Shown: positions 1 through 9,178, counted from the stretch's first letter. The stretch: 64,000 nt of DNA from Rhodopseudomonas pentothenatexigens (GCF_900218015.1 NZ_UFQQ01000002.1:203688-267687), one strand, 5' to 3'. Program-made: numbers and translations. The notes: a model not told the origin generated them from the letters alone.

Positions 1-813
1 CGTGGCGAACGGCGTGCCGGGAAATGCCACCGTCATCACGTTCATGCCGGGCACCGCGGTGCGGACGTCGCGCAGTACGTCGTCGATCGATGCGTGCCGG
101 CTCTCGCCGGACGCCGGCTTCGCCTGCGATGCCATCTCGACGAGCTGGTTGGCCTGCCAGGCGAGCTCGACCGGCGCCGCCAGCGTATTGATGACGCCGG
201 TAAAGCTGACAACGCCGAACCAGGCGAGCGTCACGATGCCGAGCAGATTGTGCAGGTCGAGCCATGTCCGCCGGCGGCTGCCGTCCGTCCGGACGACGCC
301 GAACGCAAGACGCCGCGTGAACGGACCGTACAGCACCACGCCGGACACGATCGCAACCACCAGAAGAAGTCCCATGAAGCCGAGAAACAGCGTGCCCGGC
401 ACCCCGGCAAACAGATCGAGATGCAGCCGCGTCATCACATACAGGAAGCCCTCGTTCGGCTGCGGCACCTCAATCTGCTCTCCGGTGCGGGTGTCGAACA
501 CCTGATAGTGAAACGTCGCCGGATCGGCCGTCATCGAGGCTGCGGTCGGCACCTTCAGAATCGGATGATCCCGATCGTAGAACAGATACGGCACCACCTC
601 GCCGGGCCGCGCCGCCACGGCCTGCGTGATCATCGCGTCCACCGAGGCCGCGCCCGGCACCGCCGTCGTGGCTGCGAGCTTCAGGTCAGGACCAAGCTCG
701 TCCTTGAAGATCAGCGGCAGCCCGGTGAGGCAGAGCAGCAGCGCGAACAGCGTGCAGATCAGGCTGCTCCAGCGATGCACCCAGACCCAAGCTCGAACGG
801 CGCGCCGCGTCAT
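1..813 (-). CDS. PepSY-associated membrane protein, C-terminus cut by window edge
   Basis: The first 271 codons of an inner-membrane protein are visible; the frame is still open at base 1. It begins with a basic stretch and a histidine-containing first membrane segment (about residues 13-36), then a periplasmic PepSY-like region, a second segment (about 140-162) and a third (about 190-212), with histidines at the segment edges (H13, H131, H188). This is the layout of PepSY_TM proteins, which are often encoded beside TonB siderophore receptors and are thought to help release or reduce iron. It lies only 28 bases downstream of the receptor gene on the same strand, so the two are probably one operon. 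Family assignment is good; the exact role is inference. Confidence 0.8.
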   Translation of the reverse strand, partial: MTRRAVRAWVWVHRWSSLICTLFALLLCLTGLPLIFKDELGPDLKLAATTAVPGAASVDAMITQAVAARPGEVVPYLFYDRDHPILKVPTAASMTADPATFHYQVFDTRTGEQIEVPQPNEGFLYVMTRLHLDLFAGVPGTLFLGFMGLLLVVAIVSGVVLYGPFTRRLAFGVVRTDGSRRRTWLDLHNLLGIVTLAWFGVVSFTGVINTLAAPVELAWQANQLVEMASQAKPASGESRHASIDDVLRDVRTAVPGMNVMTVAFPGTPFAT

Positions 814-841
814 CGGCGGCGCGCCTTCCTGGCGGCGATCC

Positions 842-3103
842 TCACCACCGGTACCTGATCCCCGCCAGCACGGTGCGGCGATTGCCGAACTGGCAGTAGA
901 ATCCCGACGAGCAGCTCGAATAGTATTCCTTGTCGAACAGGTTGTTGACGTTGAGCGTCAGGGTCGTGCCCTTCAGACTCGGCGCGACGTTCGCGAGGTC
1001 GTATTTCAACGCCGCATCCACCACCGTATAGGCCGGTGTCCGCAGCGTGTTGGCGTCGTCGCCGTAGCTGGCGCCGACATGGCGGATGCCGCCGCCGAAG
1101 GTCAGGCCGCTGACCGGGCCTGACCGGAACGTGTAGTTCGCCCACATCGAGCCGAAGAAATCCGGCACGGCCTGCGGCCGGTTGCCGATGATCGACACAG
1201 TCGTGGATTTCGCCACACGTGTATCGAGGAAGGTCAAGGCGCCGATCAGCTCGAGGCTGTCGGTGACATTGCCGCGGGCTTCGAGCTCAACGCCCTTCGA
1301 GCGGATCTCGCCCTGCTGCACGTTGAAGCCCGGCACGGTCGACGGCGTCAGCACGTTCTGCTGGCGGATGTCGAACACGGACGCCGTGAACAGGATCGGC
1401 AGAAAGGTCGGCTGATATTTGATCCCGCCTTCGTATTGCTCGGCCGTTGTCGGGATGAACGGCTGCCCGTCGGCACCGACGCCGGTGACCGGCTCGAACG
1501 ACGTCGAATAGCTGACATAGGGCGCGACGCCGTTGTCCAACAGATACAGCAGGCCGGCCCGATAGGTGGTCTTGTCGTCCGACTGATTGGAGCGCGATCC
1601 GGCAAGACGGCTCTCGGTGCTCTGCTCGGCCCAATCATGGCGGACACCGAGCGTGGCGCGCCAGCCGCCCAGGCTGATCTGGTCCTGCGCATACAGCCCG
1701 GTCTGCGTGAGCTTCTGACCGCTGTCGATCAGCGAGGCGAGCGGGCCGACCGGCTGATTGTACTGCGGATTGACGACATCGAGCGAAGTCGCGCCGCCGA
1801 GCTGGTAGGTCCAGTTGCTGAGCGTGTTCTGATAGTCGACGCCGGTGATGATCTTGTGCTGCAGTGCGCCGGTGGCGAAATCGAACTGGACGCGGTTGTC
1901 GGTCGACAGCCCGCCGACGTCCTCGATCGAGCGCAATGCCCAGCGCGGGATCGTGCCGGTGGCGGTGAGCGGCGCGTTCATTTGCAGCGACTTGAAGTCG
2001 ACGTCGACGTGCGAATAGCGCAGGCTCGATTTGACGCTGACGACCTCGTTGAGCCGTTTGTCGAACTGATAGCCGATGCCGTATTGCTCGCGCTCGAACG
2101 AGTCGAAGCCGGGATCGCCGACATTGAGCTTGGAGTTCAGGTATGGCCGGTACTGCAGCGGGGCCAGCGAGGTCGGGTACAGCGAGTTGAAATAGCCGCC
2201 CTTCGGGTCCTTCTGATAGTAGCTCTGGATCGTGAAGCGCGTGTCCATGTCCGGCGACCAGGTCAATGCCGGCGCGACGGCGAAGCGCTGCTCGTCGACA
2301 TTGTCGTAGCGCGTGCCGGACGACCGGCCGATCGCGCTCAGGCTGTACAGCCAATGCCCGTCCTTATCGAGCGCGCCCTGGCTGGTGACGCCGGACTGAA
2401 ACCGGCCATAGCTGCCGCCCTCGACGCGGACCTCGTTGTACGGGACCGCACTCGGCATCCGGCTGATCTGATTGACGAGACCGCCCGGGCTGGTCTGGCC
2501 GTACAGCACCGCCGAAGGCCCTTTCAGCACCTCGACACGGTCGAGCAGGAACGGATCGATCGCGGTGTTGGCGAAGGCCTGACCGCGCGGCAGCTTCAAG
2601 CCATCGAGGAAGCTCACATAGTTGGTCGCGGTGCCGAACGCGCCGAAGCCGCGGATGAACACGCTGTCGTAGCGCGAATTGGTGTCGGCGTCCGACAGCA
2701 CGCCGGCGCTGTAGCGTAGCGCATTGGCAACCGTCTGAACGTTCTGATCGTCCATCTGCCGGCGGGTGACGGTCGAGATCGACTGCGGCGTTTCCAGCAC
2801 CGGCGTGTCGGTCTTGGTCGCGGTCGCCGTTGTACGGGCGACGTAGCGATCGGAGGTGTTGCTGACGTTGACCGGGCGCGCCGCCGGTGCCGCCTGTTCA
2901 CGCGCCGAAGTGCGTGTCGGCACGGCGCGCTGAGCCGCAGGAGCTGGCGGCGCACGGCGCACTGCGCGACGCTCGGCGGGCTGCACAGTAACCGGCGGCA
3001 GCGCCACTGACGCTTCGCGCGCGCTCTGTGCCAGCACTTCGGAGCCGCCACTCAGCGACAGCGCAATCGCGACGCCGGCGGCGATCTTGTTCTCGTTTCC
3101 CAT
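842..3103 (-). CDS. TonB-dependent siderophore receptor
   Basis: A 753-residue outer-membrane receptor that would import a ferric siderophore using TonB energy. It has an N-terminal signal peptide (about residues 1-25, ending near VLAQ), a proline- and alanine-rich linker, a plug domain (about 95-200) containing a GPSAVLYGQTSPGGLVNQ-like stretch typical of FhuA/FhuE/FoxA-type receptors, and a long beta-barrel ending in a C-terminal tryptophan as outer-membrane barrels require. Length is normal for the family. It is divergent from the TetR gene at 3253 and is followed by the PepSY membrane gene, so it probably forms an iron-uptake operon. The siderophore cannot be named from sequence. Confidence 0.92.
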   Translation of the reverse strand: MGNENKIAAGVAIALSLSGGSEVLAQSAREASVALPPVTVQPAERRAVRRAPPAPAAQRAVPTRTSAREQAAPAARPVNVSNTSDRYVARTTATATKTDTPVLETPQSISTVTRRQMDDQNVQTVANALRYSAGVLSDADTNSRYDSVFIRGFGAFGTATNYVSFLDGLKLPRGQAFANTAIDPFLLDRVEVLKGPSAVLYGQTSPGGLVNQISRMPSAVPYNEVRVEGGSYGRFQSGVTSQGALDKDGHWLYSLSAIGRSSGTRYDNVDEQRFAVAPALTWSPDMDTRFTIQSYYQKDPKGGYFNSLYPTSLAPLQYRPYLNSKLNVGDPGFDSFEREQYGIGYQFDKRLNEVVSVKSSLRYSHVDVDFKSLQMNAPLTATGTIPRWALRSIEDVGGLSTDNRVQFDFATGALQHKIITGVDYQNTLSNWTYQLGGATSLDVVNPQYNQPVGPLASLIDSGQKLTQTGLYAQDQISLGGWRATLGVRHDWAEQSTESRLAGSRSNQSDDKTTYRAGLLYLLDNGVAPYVSYSTSFEPVTGVGADGQPFIPTTAEQYEGGIKYQPTFLPILFTASVFDIRQQNVLTPSTVPGFNVQQGEIRSKGVELEARGNVTDSLELIGALTFLDTRVAKSTTVSIIGNRPQAVPDFFGSMWANYTFRSGPVSGLTFGGGIRHVGASYGDDANTLRTPAYTVVDAALKYDLANVAPSLKGTTLTLNVNNLFDKEYYSSCSSGFYCQFGNRRTVLAGIRYRW

Positions 3104-3150
3104 CCGCTATCCCCCAGATACCTCGCCTCGAGGCCGGCGGGAAATAAACG

Positions 3151-3164
3151 GGACGGGACCGTCC
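3151..3164. promoter_or_regulatory. 14-bp palindrome between receptor and TetR genes
   Basis: GGACGG-GA-CCGTCC is an inverted repeat with 6-bp arms. It is 47 bases before the receptor start and 88 bases before the divergent TetR start. Placement and symmetry fit a TetR operator controlling both genes. The regulatory role is inference. Confidence 0.4.
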
Positions 3165-3252
3165 TGTCCAGATCGATTGCCAAGTGAATACAAATCTGGG
3201 ATTGGAATTGCTCGAAAGACTCGCCTCGTCGTAGCGACGATCAAGGATCGCA

Positions 3253-3888
3253 ATGCCGACTTCGACCACTCCTTCCAAAGGCGGCCGCCCGCGCAAAAGC
3301 GATGTCGAGGCCAAGTCGCTTCACATCATCGAGACCGCGTCGCGGCTGTTCGCGCAGCAGGGCTTCGCGGCGACTTCGGTCGAACAGGTCGTGGCCGCGT
3401 GCGGCGTCGGCAAGGACACCGTGTATCGACGCTTCCCGTCCAAGCTGGCGTTGTTCGAAGGCGTGGTCGAGCACGCCCGCGTGCAGACGCTGGCGCATTT
3501 CCAGACCACGATGGCAACACAGACAGGCGACGCACTGACGCAGCTCCGTGCTGCGGCGCGCTGGCTGCTCGCCGTCAACCTCGATCCGACGCTGATCGCG
3601 TTCAAGCGGATCGCGTTCAGCGAGGCGCTCGTGGTCGGACAGGCCGTCGCGAACCGGACCGACGATCCGATCATGGACCGGCTGCTGTCGCTGATCGGCG
3701 AGGCGCAGAAAGCCGGCGCACTCGCGCGCGGCGACGCACGCTTTCTCGCCGCGCAGCTGATCAACTGCATTGCGGTCGGACCGATGCTCGACGCCATGCT
3801 GGGCGGCACGACCTACGCATCGTCCCGCGCCCAGAATGTCTATTTCGACAAAGCCTGGACGCTGTTCCTCGACGGCGCGGGCGCCTGA
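3253..3888 (+). CDS. TetR family transcriptional regulator
   Basis: A 211-residue regulator. Residues about 12-60 form the TetR helix-turn-helix: an IIETASRLFAQQGF helix, then a TSVEQVVAACGV and KDTVYRRFPSK recognition region that closely follows the family consensus. The C-terminal two thirds is the all-helical ligand and dimer domain, whose inducer cannot be predicted. It is divergent from the siderophore receptor with 149 bases between, and a palindrome at 3151-3164 sits in that gap, suggesting control of the receptor and of itself. The ligand and regulated genes are inference. Confidence 0.9.
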   Translation: MPTSTTPSKGGRPRKSDVEAKSLHIIETASRLFAQQGFAATSVEQVVAACGVGKDTVYRRFPSKLALFEGVVEHARVQTLAHFQTTMATQTGDALTQLRAAARWLLAVNLDPTLIAFKRIAFSEALVVGQAVANRTDDPIMDRLLSLIGEAQKAGALARGDARFLAAQLINCIAVGPMLDAMLGGTTYASSRAQNVYFDKAWTLFLDGAGA

Positions 3889-3909
3889 GTCACAGTCCGG
3901 CCGCTGCCG

Positions 3910-4338
3910 TCAGGCCGACTTGATGTAGTCGTGCAGAGCCTGCTGCTCGTGTTCGTATTCGGTCAGGCGCGATTTGACGATGTCGCCGATCGAGATCAGG
4001 CCGACGACGCGGTCCTGCTCCATCACCGGCAAATGCCGGAACTTGCCCGCCGTCATCCGTTCCATGATCTGGCCGACGGTGTCGTCCTGGCGACAGGTCA
4101 TGACGTCGCGCGTCATCACCGTGCCGACGGGTGCGTCCAGCATCGCGGCGCCGCGCTCGGCGAGCACGCGAACCACGTCACGCTCAGACAGAATGCCCTC
4201 GAGCCGCGCCCCGTTCATCACCAGCACCGCGCCGATGCGACGCTCGGCCAGCGTCTTCACCGCCACCGCGAGCCGGGCATCGGCCTCGACGGTGTGGATG
4301 TAACGGCCCTTCGATTCCAGAATTGCACGCACGGTCAT
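3910..4338 (-). CDS. CBS domain-pair protein
   Basis: A 142-residue stand-alone pair of CBS domains, about residues 10-65 and 75-130, with the repeated pattern of an RRIGAVLVM strand followed by a GILSERDVVR turn and, in the second copy, a FRHLPVM strand and a GLISIGDIVK turn. Such proteins bind adenine nucleotides and act as energy sensors for a partner. The start at 4338 is chosen because a strong GGAGG ribosome-binding site precedes it; an upstream in-frame start would add 23 poorly conserved residues. It is convergent with the TetR gene and shows no obvious partner nearby. Confidence 0.88.
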   Translation of the reverse strand: MTVRAILESKGRYIHTVEADARLAVAVKTLAERRIGAVLVMNGARLEGILSERDVVRVLAERGAAMLDAPVGTVMTRDVMTCRQDDTVGQIMERMTAGKFRHLPVMEQDRVVGLISIGDIVKSRLTEYEHEQQALHDYIKSA

Positions 4339-4571
4339 GGTCGCCTCCCATAGGCCGCCGGCCGAGCCGGACGGCTCTCGTTGTGACGCTTGCAGCGGAT
4401 CAGTCACGGCGGTGGGCGGAATGGGCGCTCGACCAGATCGGCGCTACTGATCGCGCCAATCCCCACTCCGAGCCCGGCGCTAATCAGCGCCGGGTGTAAT
4501 GACACCGCAAGATTGCGGCGTTTCAGCGGTAAGTCAAAACTCTCGCAACTGCGAATGTCAGTTGCAGCGCA

Positions 4572-5339
4572 TCACAGCACGGGCGTGTCGGGCGTGCGCG
4601 GTACAGGATCGAACAGCGAGAACAGCAACAGGCCGGCGAAGAAGCCGCCGATATGCGCCTGCCAGGCGACGCTGGCGCCCTCGTTGCCGATCGCGATCGA
4701 GCCGATCCCGAAGATGATGTTGATGCCGAACCAGATGCCGAGGAACGCCAGCACCCGGGGATCGCGCAGCGCCCGCAGCAGCGGCTGCGCCGGCACTTTC
4801 GCAGCCGCGTCGGCATCGCCCCGACGCAGCGACAGGAAACTGCCGCGGACGAAGGCAAAGCGGATCGCCGCCGCCATCGCGCCGGACACCGACGCGGACG
4901 CTCCGATCATCGGCGCCATCTCGTGGGCATGGGTGAGCAGATGCGCGAATGCGCCGGCCGCGGCCGTCACCGCCATGAACACGAAGAACCGCAAGCCGCC
5001 GAAACGTCGCGCCAGCGCACTGCCGAACGGCAGCAACCACAGCACGTTGAACACGATGTGGCTGAGATTGGCGTGCAGCAGCGAATAGCTGACGAAGGTC
5101 CAGATCTTCGCGCCGGTGCCGCCGGGGAACGGCGAGTCGAGCAGCGTCTGGTCGTAGCGCATCGGGATGAAGCCGAACATCTCGATGGTCCAGTACTCGA
5201 ACTCCGGCGAGAGCAGAGTGCGCAGATGGATCACCGCCAACAGCACGATGTAGGCGGTCACCGCCCCGGGCAGCGTCAAAATCGGTTCGCGCTGCGGCGG
5301 CTGCGGCGGCAACGACGACGATACGAGCGGGGAATCCAA
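4572..5339 (-). CDS. Rhomboid family intramembrane serine protease
   Basis: A polytopic membrane protein of about 255 residues from the TTG at 5339; an in-frame extension to 5522 runs through repeat-like intergenic DNA and is probably not translated. Rhomboid hallmarks are visible: the H-x4-H-x3-N motif (LLHANLSHIVFNVLW) in an early core helix, the GASA(S) motif carrying the serine nucleophile (canonical GASG, so one substitution), and a late helix with AHIGGFFAGLL supplying the catalytic histidine. It would cleave membrane proteins within the bilayer; no substrate is suggested by the neighbours. Start assignment is uncertain. Confidence 0.82.
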   Translation of the reverse strand: MDSPLVSSSLPPQPPQREPILTLPGAVTAYIVLLAVIHLRTLLSPEFEYWTIEMFGFIPMRYDQTLLDSPFPGGTGAKIWTFVSYSLLHANLSHIVFNVLWLLPFGSALARRFGGLRFFVFMAVTAAAGAFAHLLTHAHEMAPMIGASASVSGAMAAAIRFAFVRGSFLSLRRGDADAAAKVPAQPLLRALRDPRVLAFLGIWFGINIIFGIGSIAIGNEGASVAWQAHIGGFFAGLLLFSLFDPVPRTPDTPVL

Positions 5340-5829
5340 CGGCCTGCAACCTGCTGCGAACGGCTCGGGCGAGCGATCCGCACCCTTAGAGCATTTTCCG
5401 GCAAAGTGGAATTCGGACGGCCGCGCCGGTACTCCGCGCAGCCAGCCTCCAAAACGGGAGAAGGGAGAGGCCCTGAGAAAGCCTCTCCCCCGATTCGTCC
5501 CGGCCGCCGTTCGCATCGGCAAAAGGGCCGCCTATCCGATGCGTCGGCCGCCTGTTTTGCAGCCACCCTGTATCTCGCCAGCGCCGGCGGTCTGGAGTCC
5601 TCCGACGCTGGAACACCGACACCTTAGCGGCAGTTCCGCGGGCCGCAACGCCATAGTTAATTTAACCTTAACGACGCAAAGCCGGGTATGACGGCGCCAT
5701 TCGCGCCGGCCGGCATGGACGCTGCAACGGCCCTCCTGCACAACACTCTTCGAGCGTCGCGCCGGGCGATTTCGGGACAGCCCTGTCCCAATGCCGTCCG
5801 GCCGCGACGACCGCGAACCAAGGTCGTCC
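5340..5829. other. Intergenic region with hairpin and repeat remnant
   Basis: I see no convincing gene here. At 5463-5488 a 9-bp inverted repeat (GGGAGAGGC / GCCTCTCCC) forms a hairpin with no T-run. At about 5391-5411 the sequence AGAGCATTTTCCGGCAAAGT matches a short interspersed motif that I recall as common in Bradyrhizobium and Rhodopseudomonas. The tail before 5830 must carry the promoter of the PAS gene. Confidence 0.5.
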
Positions 5830-6387
5830 ATGAAGCATCCGTCGAGCCGGGCATTCTTCGCCTATTGGGACAAGCAACGCGACGGCGCACCCGCGCCGGA
5901 TCGCAGTGCGATCGAACCCGACGCTCTGCGCAGTCTGCTCGGGGACGTGTTCGTGGTGTCGTGCGACGCGACCGGCTATCCGTTCCGCTTCGCCGGCACC
6001 CGGCTGAACGCCCTGCTCGGACGCGAGCTGAAGGGCGAGAAACTGACCACGCAGTTCGTGCTGGACCAGCGTCTGGCGGTGCAGCAGGTGCTGGACGTCG
6101 TCGCCGGCGACACCGTCGCGGTGGTGGCGGGCATCATCGCGACGGCGCCGACCGCCAGCCCGGTCGCCCTCGAATTGTTGCTGCTGCCGTTCGCGCCGCG
6201 CCCCCACACGCCGTTGAGCATGACCGGGCTGCTGGCGCCGCTCGGCGGCCGTGTTCTCGGGCCGCTGAGCAGCCTCCGGCTGACATCGTGGCGCACGATC
6301 GGCCAGCAGCCGCGCCGGTTGGCGCCGCGCAAGCTGCGCAAGCTGCAGGTGGTGGGCGGCCTGACCGTCTATGAAGGCAGCCGCTGA
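5830..6387 (+). CDS. PAS-domain protein (PAS_5 type)
   Basis: A 185-residue soluble protein that looks like the stand-alone PAS_5 proteins of rhizobia and their relatives. Residues about 1-60 carry the SSRAFFAYWDKQRDG and RSAIEPDALRSLLGDVFVV stretches typical of the group, followed by a PAS-like core (YPFRFAGTRLNALLGREL). It has no output domain, so it is probably a small sensor or adaptor of unknown partner. The ATG at 5830 gives the conserved N-terminus; an upstream ATG at 5791 is less likely. Its 3' end overlaps the end of the convergent Crp/Fnr gene by 19 bases. Confidence 0.75.
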   Translation: MKHPSSRAFFAYWDKQRDGAPAPDRSAIEPDALRSLLGDVFVVSCDATGYPFRFAGTRLNALLGRELKGEKLTTQFVLDQRLAVQQVLDVVAGDTVAVVAGIIATAPTASPVALELLLLPFAPRPHTPLSMTGLLAPLGGRVLGPLSSLRLTSWRTIGQQPRRLAPRKLRKLQVVGGLTVYEGSR

Positions 6388-7133
6388 GGCGCGGCGTAGT
6401 CCGTCGCCATTCGCGACCTCACCACGCCCGGCTGGCGCTCGACGACGGCGGCAGCGAACGCACCGCGGTCCGCCTTGTAGCAGCCGCAGGTCCGCTGCAT
6501 CAGCCCCTCGACATCGGTGATCGCCAGCCGGCCGCGGCTGTACCGGATCAGCCCCTGCTGCTGCAGCGCATGCGCGATCAGCGAGATGGTGTTGCGCTTC
6601 ACGCCCAGCATCCGCCCCATCAGGTCCTGGCCGAGTTGCAGGCAATCACTGCCGGCCATGTCACGCAAGTCCAGCAGCCGGCGGCACAGCCGGGCTTCGG
6701 CGGAGTGGGCGGCGTTGCAAGCCGCGATCTTTTCGGCACGGACCGAACGCTCCCAGTGATAGCGCAGCAGCACGCTGCGCAGCATCGGGCTGGCGCCGAC
6801 GGCACGGCGGAAATGCAGCACGTCGACGACGGATGCCGTCGTCGGATGGCGCACCACCGCGGTGGTCGCAGCCTGGGTCTCGTGCACCGCCTCGCCGCCG
6901 AGCACGCCGTCCCGGCCGATCGCCGCGGCTTCGATCGCCTCGTCGCTGCCGAGTTCGACGACGCTGGAAATCACCCCGCCGTGGGGAAACACCGCCTGCT
7001 CGAGCGGCGCACCGGCTTCGATCAGCACCTGACCGACCTTCAGCTCGACCGTGCGCAGATGCGGCCGCAGCAGATCGAAATCCGCCACTGGTAAGGCCGC
7101 GAGCAATTCGTTGGCCGATTGACTGATCGCCAT
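6369..7133 (-). CDS. Crp/Fnr family transcriptional regulator
   Basis: A 254-residue regulator with an N-terminal cyclic-nucleotide-binding-like beta-roll (about residues 15-130, including KVGQVLIEAGAPLEQAVFPHGG) and a C-terminal winged helix (about 165-235) with the LMGRMLGVKRNTISLIAHAL recognition helix region. There is no N-terminal four-cysteine Fe-S set, so it is not a classical FNR; it resembles the Crp-like stress and light regulators of alphaproteobacteria. It is convergent with, and overlaps, the PAS gene. Effector and targets are not evident. Confidence 0.88.
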   Translation of the reverse strand: MAISQSANELLAALPVADFDLLRPHLRTVELKVGQVLIEAGAPLEQAVFPHGGVISSVVELGSDEAIEAAAIGRDGVLGGEAVHETQAATTAVVRHPTTASVVDVLHFRRAVGASPMLRSVLLRYHWERSVRAEKIAACNAAHSAEARLCRRLLDLRDMAGSDCLQLGQDLMGRMLGVKRNTISLIAHALQQQGLIRYSRGRLAITDVEGLMQRTCGCYKADRGAFAAAVVERQPGVVRSRMATDYAAPQRLPS

Positions 7134-7527
7134 GGTGTGTCTGCCCCGGGACCAGGCACGCCGCGCGAAACGGTGCGCCCCGTCTCCTCAATCAAGCCGC
7201 TGCAATTGCGGCCCCCTGGAAACCTAATCGATTGAGCGAGCAAAAATGTCCACTTCGTACAACTACGCGGCGAGTAAATCGGACTATAATCGCAATCTAC
7301 GAACCGCGCTGCCCTAGGGTGCGCATGCGCACATCGCCCGACCTCCGCGACGACGTCGCCTCTCGCGCAGGTCCGTCGAGCCCGCCCAAATCCGAGACGC
7401 AATGGGCGCCTGCAACCTGCGGGCGGCGGAGTGCTAACGAGCCGTTAACTGTGCCGGTCGTAGGTTGAAATCTACGGCAGCTCGACCGGCTCTCGGATTC
7501 CCTGTTTTGTTGTTGCAGAAACCAAAG
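7134..7527. other. Intergenic region, no gene seen
   Basis: This 394-base gap separates the divergent Crp/Fnr and PilZ genes and must contain both promoters. I found no convincing coding sequence, RNA gene or strong palindrome. Confidence 0.5.
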
Positions 7528-8118
7528 ATGCAGCCGGCGTCGCTCGAGCGGCGTCGCTTCCAGCGGGTGAAGGTTCACCTGCTCGGCCGCTATATGCTGC
7601 CGGATCGCCGGGAGTTTCCGTGTCAGGTGATCAACATGTCGCCCGGCGGCCTGGCGCTGCTGGCGCCCGGCATCGGCAATGTCGGCGACCGTGTGATCGC
7701 GTATCTCGACCATGTCGGCCGCGTCGAAGGCAAGATCACCAGGATCATCGACAACGGCTTCGCGATGACTCTGGCCGCGACGCCGCGCAAGCGCGACAAG
7801 CTCGCCGCACAGCTCACCTGGCTCGCCAATCGCGACATCCTCAACCTGCCGGAAGACCGCCGCCACGACCGTATCGTGCCGCGCAATCCGATCGCCGTGC
7901 TGACGCTCGACGACGGCAGCAAGATGAGTTGCCGCATCATCGACATGTCGCGCTCCGGCGCCGCGATCGCCGCCGAGCAGCGGCCGCCGCTGAACGCGCA
8001 GGTGCTGCTCGGCCGCGTCGCCTCCCGCGTCGTGCGTCACCTCGACGACGGCTTCGCGCTGGAGTTCATCCACGAGCAGCTCGAAGAAACGCTCGAAGAC
8101 AGCGTTACCGCGCGGTGA
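7528..8118 (+). CDS. Tandem PilZ-domain protein (c-di-GMP receptor)
   Basis: A 196-residue cytoplasmic protein with two PilZ modules, about residues 6-100 and 108-190. The first shows the arginine-rich switch (RRRFQRV) and the NMSPGG form of the (D/N)xSxxG motif; the second shows RRHDRIVPR and DMSRSG. Both are the residues that bind cyclic di-GMP in this family, so both halves could bind ligand. The ATG at 7528 places the first RxxxR box near the N-terminus as usual. It has no enzymatic domain, so it probably signals through protein contacts affecting motility or surface polymers; that part is inference. Confidence 0.85.
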   Translation: MQPASLERRRFQRVKVHLLGRYMLPDRREFPCQVINMSPGGLALLAPGIGNVGDRVIAYLDHVGRVEGKITRIIDNGFAMTLAATPRKRDKLAAQLTWLANRDILNLPEDRRHDRIVPRNPIAVLTLDDGSKMSCRIIDMSRSGAAIAAEQRPPLNAQVLLGRVASRVVRHLDDGFALEFIHEQLEETLEDSVTAR

Positions 8119-8449
8119 ACGGATCGCGGCGATCCACAGCCGCGTAGCACCGCACTTTCCCAGCGCCTGCCTGCTTCCATCGCTTCAACTTCGCCCCGAG
8201 CCGGGCGCGCCGTGCGGTTAACGCGCGCCGTGTGACGATGGAAAACCGCGCGTGCCGCAGCGACGCGCGCGTTAATCGTTCAAATTTGAATCGATCGCCG
8301 ATGTCTCGCATTTTACGCAAATTCGATTCAAGTATAGATCGAATTCGCCGACAGTTTTACTTGTATTCGCCTCGACTTTACTTGGTCGACTTAGCGGCCC
8401 TGCAAATCGTTTGTGCAAATGATGGTCCCAACAAGAAACGGGGGCCACA
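8119..8449. other. Intergenic region, no gene seen
   Basis: This 331-base stretch is AT-richer than its surroundings in its second half. It presumably carries the promoter of the cysteine-proteinase gene; I see no RNA gene or clear operator. Confidence 0.45.
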
Positions 8450-9067
8450 ATGTCGGGCAACAGGGGATTTCGGGGGCTTGCGGTGATCGCCGCCGTCGTC
8501 GCGCTGACCGCGACGGCACGAGCCGAAGACAGAGTTCGCTACGCCAGCGTCGGCGACGAGACGCGTGCACCAATCGGCTGGATCGACTTCTGCACCGACA
8601 ATCCGTCGGAGTGCAGGAGCGGCCGCAGCCAGCCGCGCGACATCGTCCTGACTCAGATCGCCTGGCAGGATCTGCTGAAGGTCAATCGCTGGGTCAACGA
8701 CAACATCAAGCCGCTGACCGACTCCGACCATTGGGGCGTGATCGAGAAATGGTCGCTGCCGACCGACGGCTACGGCGATTGCGAAGACTACGTGCTGCTG
8801 AAGCGCAAGATGCTGATCGACGCCGGCTGGCCGCGCGAAGCGCTGCTGATCACCGTCGTCCGCGACAAGAAAAACGAAGGCCACGCCGTGCTGACGGTGA
8901 AGACCGACAAGGGTGAGTTCGTGCTCGACAATCAGAACGAGGAGGTCGTCGCCTGGACCGAGACCGGCTACCGCTTCGTCAAGCGGCAGTCGCAAAGCGA
9001 TCCCAATGCATGGGTCGCGCTCGGCGATGGTCGTGCCGTCGCCACCGCCAGCGCCAAGCAGCGCTGA
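8450..9067 (+). CDS. Transglutaminase-like cysteine proteinase (BTLCP, DUF920)
   Basis: A 205-residue exported protein with a signal peptide ending near ATARA. The transglutaminase-like catalytic triad is visible in order: Cys in YGDCEDYVLLK, His in EGHAVL and Asp in FVLDNQ. Bacterial transglutaminase-like cysteine proteinases of this size are common in alphaproteobacteria; the best-studied relative, LapG, cleaves surface adhesins under c-di-GMP control, and a PilZ protein is encoded immediately upstream. Whether this copy is LapG-like or one of the many paralogues of unknown substrate cannot be told. A purine-rich GGGGG box precedes the ATG. Confidence 0.9.
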   Translation: MSGNRGFRGLAVIAAVVALTATARAEDRVRYASVGDETRAPIGWIDFCTDNPSECRSGRSQPRDIVLTQIAWQDLLKVNRWVNDNIKPLTDSDHWGVIEKWSLPTDGYGDCEDYVLLKRKMLIDAGWPREALLITVVRDKKNEGHAVLTVKTDKGEFVLDNQNEEVVAWTETGYRFVKRQSQSDPNAWVALGDGRAVATASAKQR

Positions 9068-9140
9068 GCGCAACCGAGACAACAGGAGAAACGCGACCCG
9101 GTCGAATCCCCACCCCTCCCCGTCCCAGACCGGATCGTGC

Positions 9141-9178
9141 GTGGCCAGCCTCCCCCAAGGCTGGCCACACCCCGTTTT
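9141..9178. terminator. Perfect 11-bp hairpin with short T-run
   Basis: GTGGCCAGCCT (9141-9151) and AGGCTGGCCAC (9158-9168) form a perfect stem with a 6-base loop, followed after six bases by TTTT. It could terminate transcription of the proteinase gene. The right half is also the left copy of the 33-bp direct repeat, so it may instead be a recombination site. Confidence 0.5.

Noticed and set aside
1436-2719. Long plus-strand frame opposite the TonB receptor
   Set aside because: It is antisense to a well-supported receptor and has no recognisable domains; GC-rich DNA gives such frames.
5340-5522. N-terminal extension of the rhomboid protein
   Set aside because: It crosses an interspersed repeat motif and is not rhomboid-like, so a later start is preferred.
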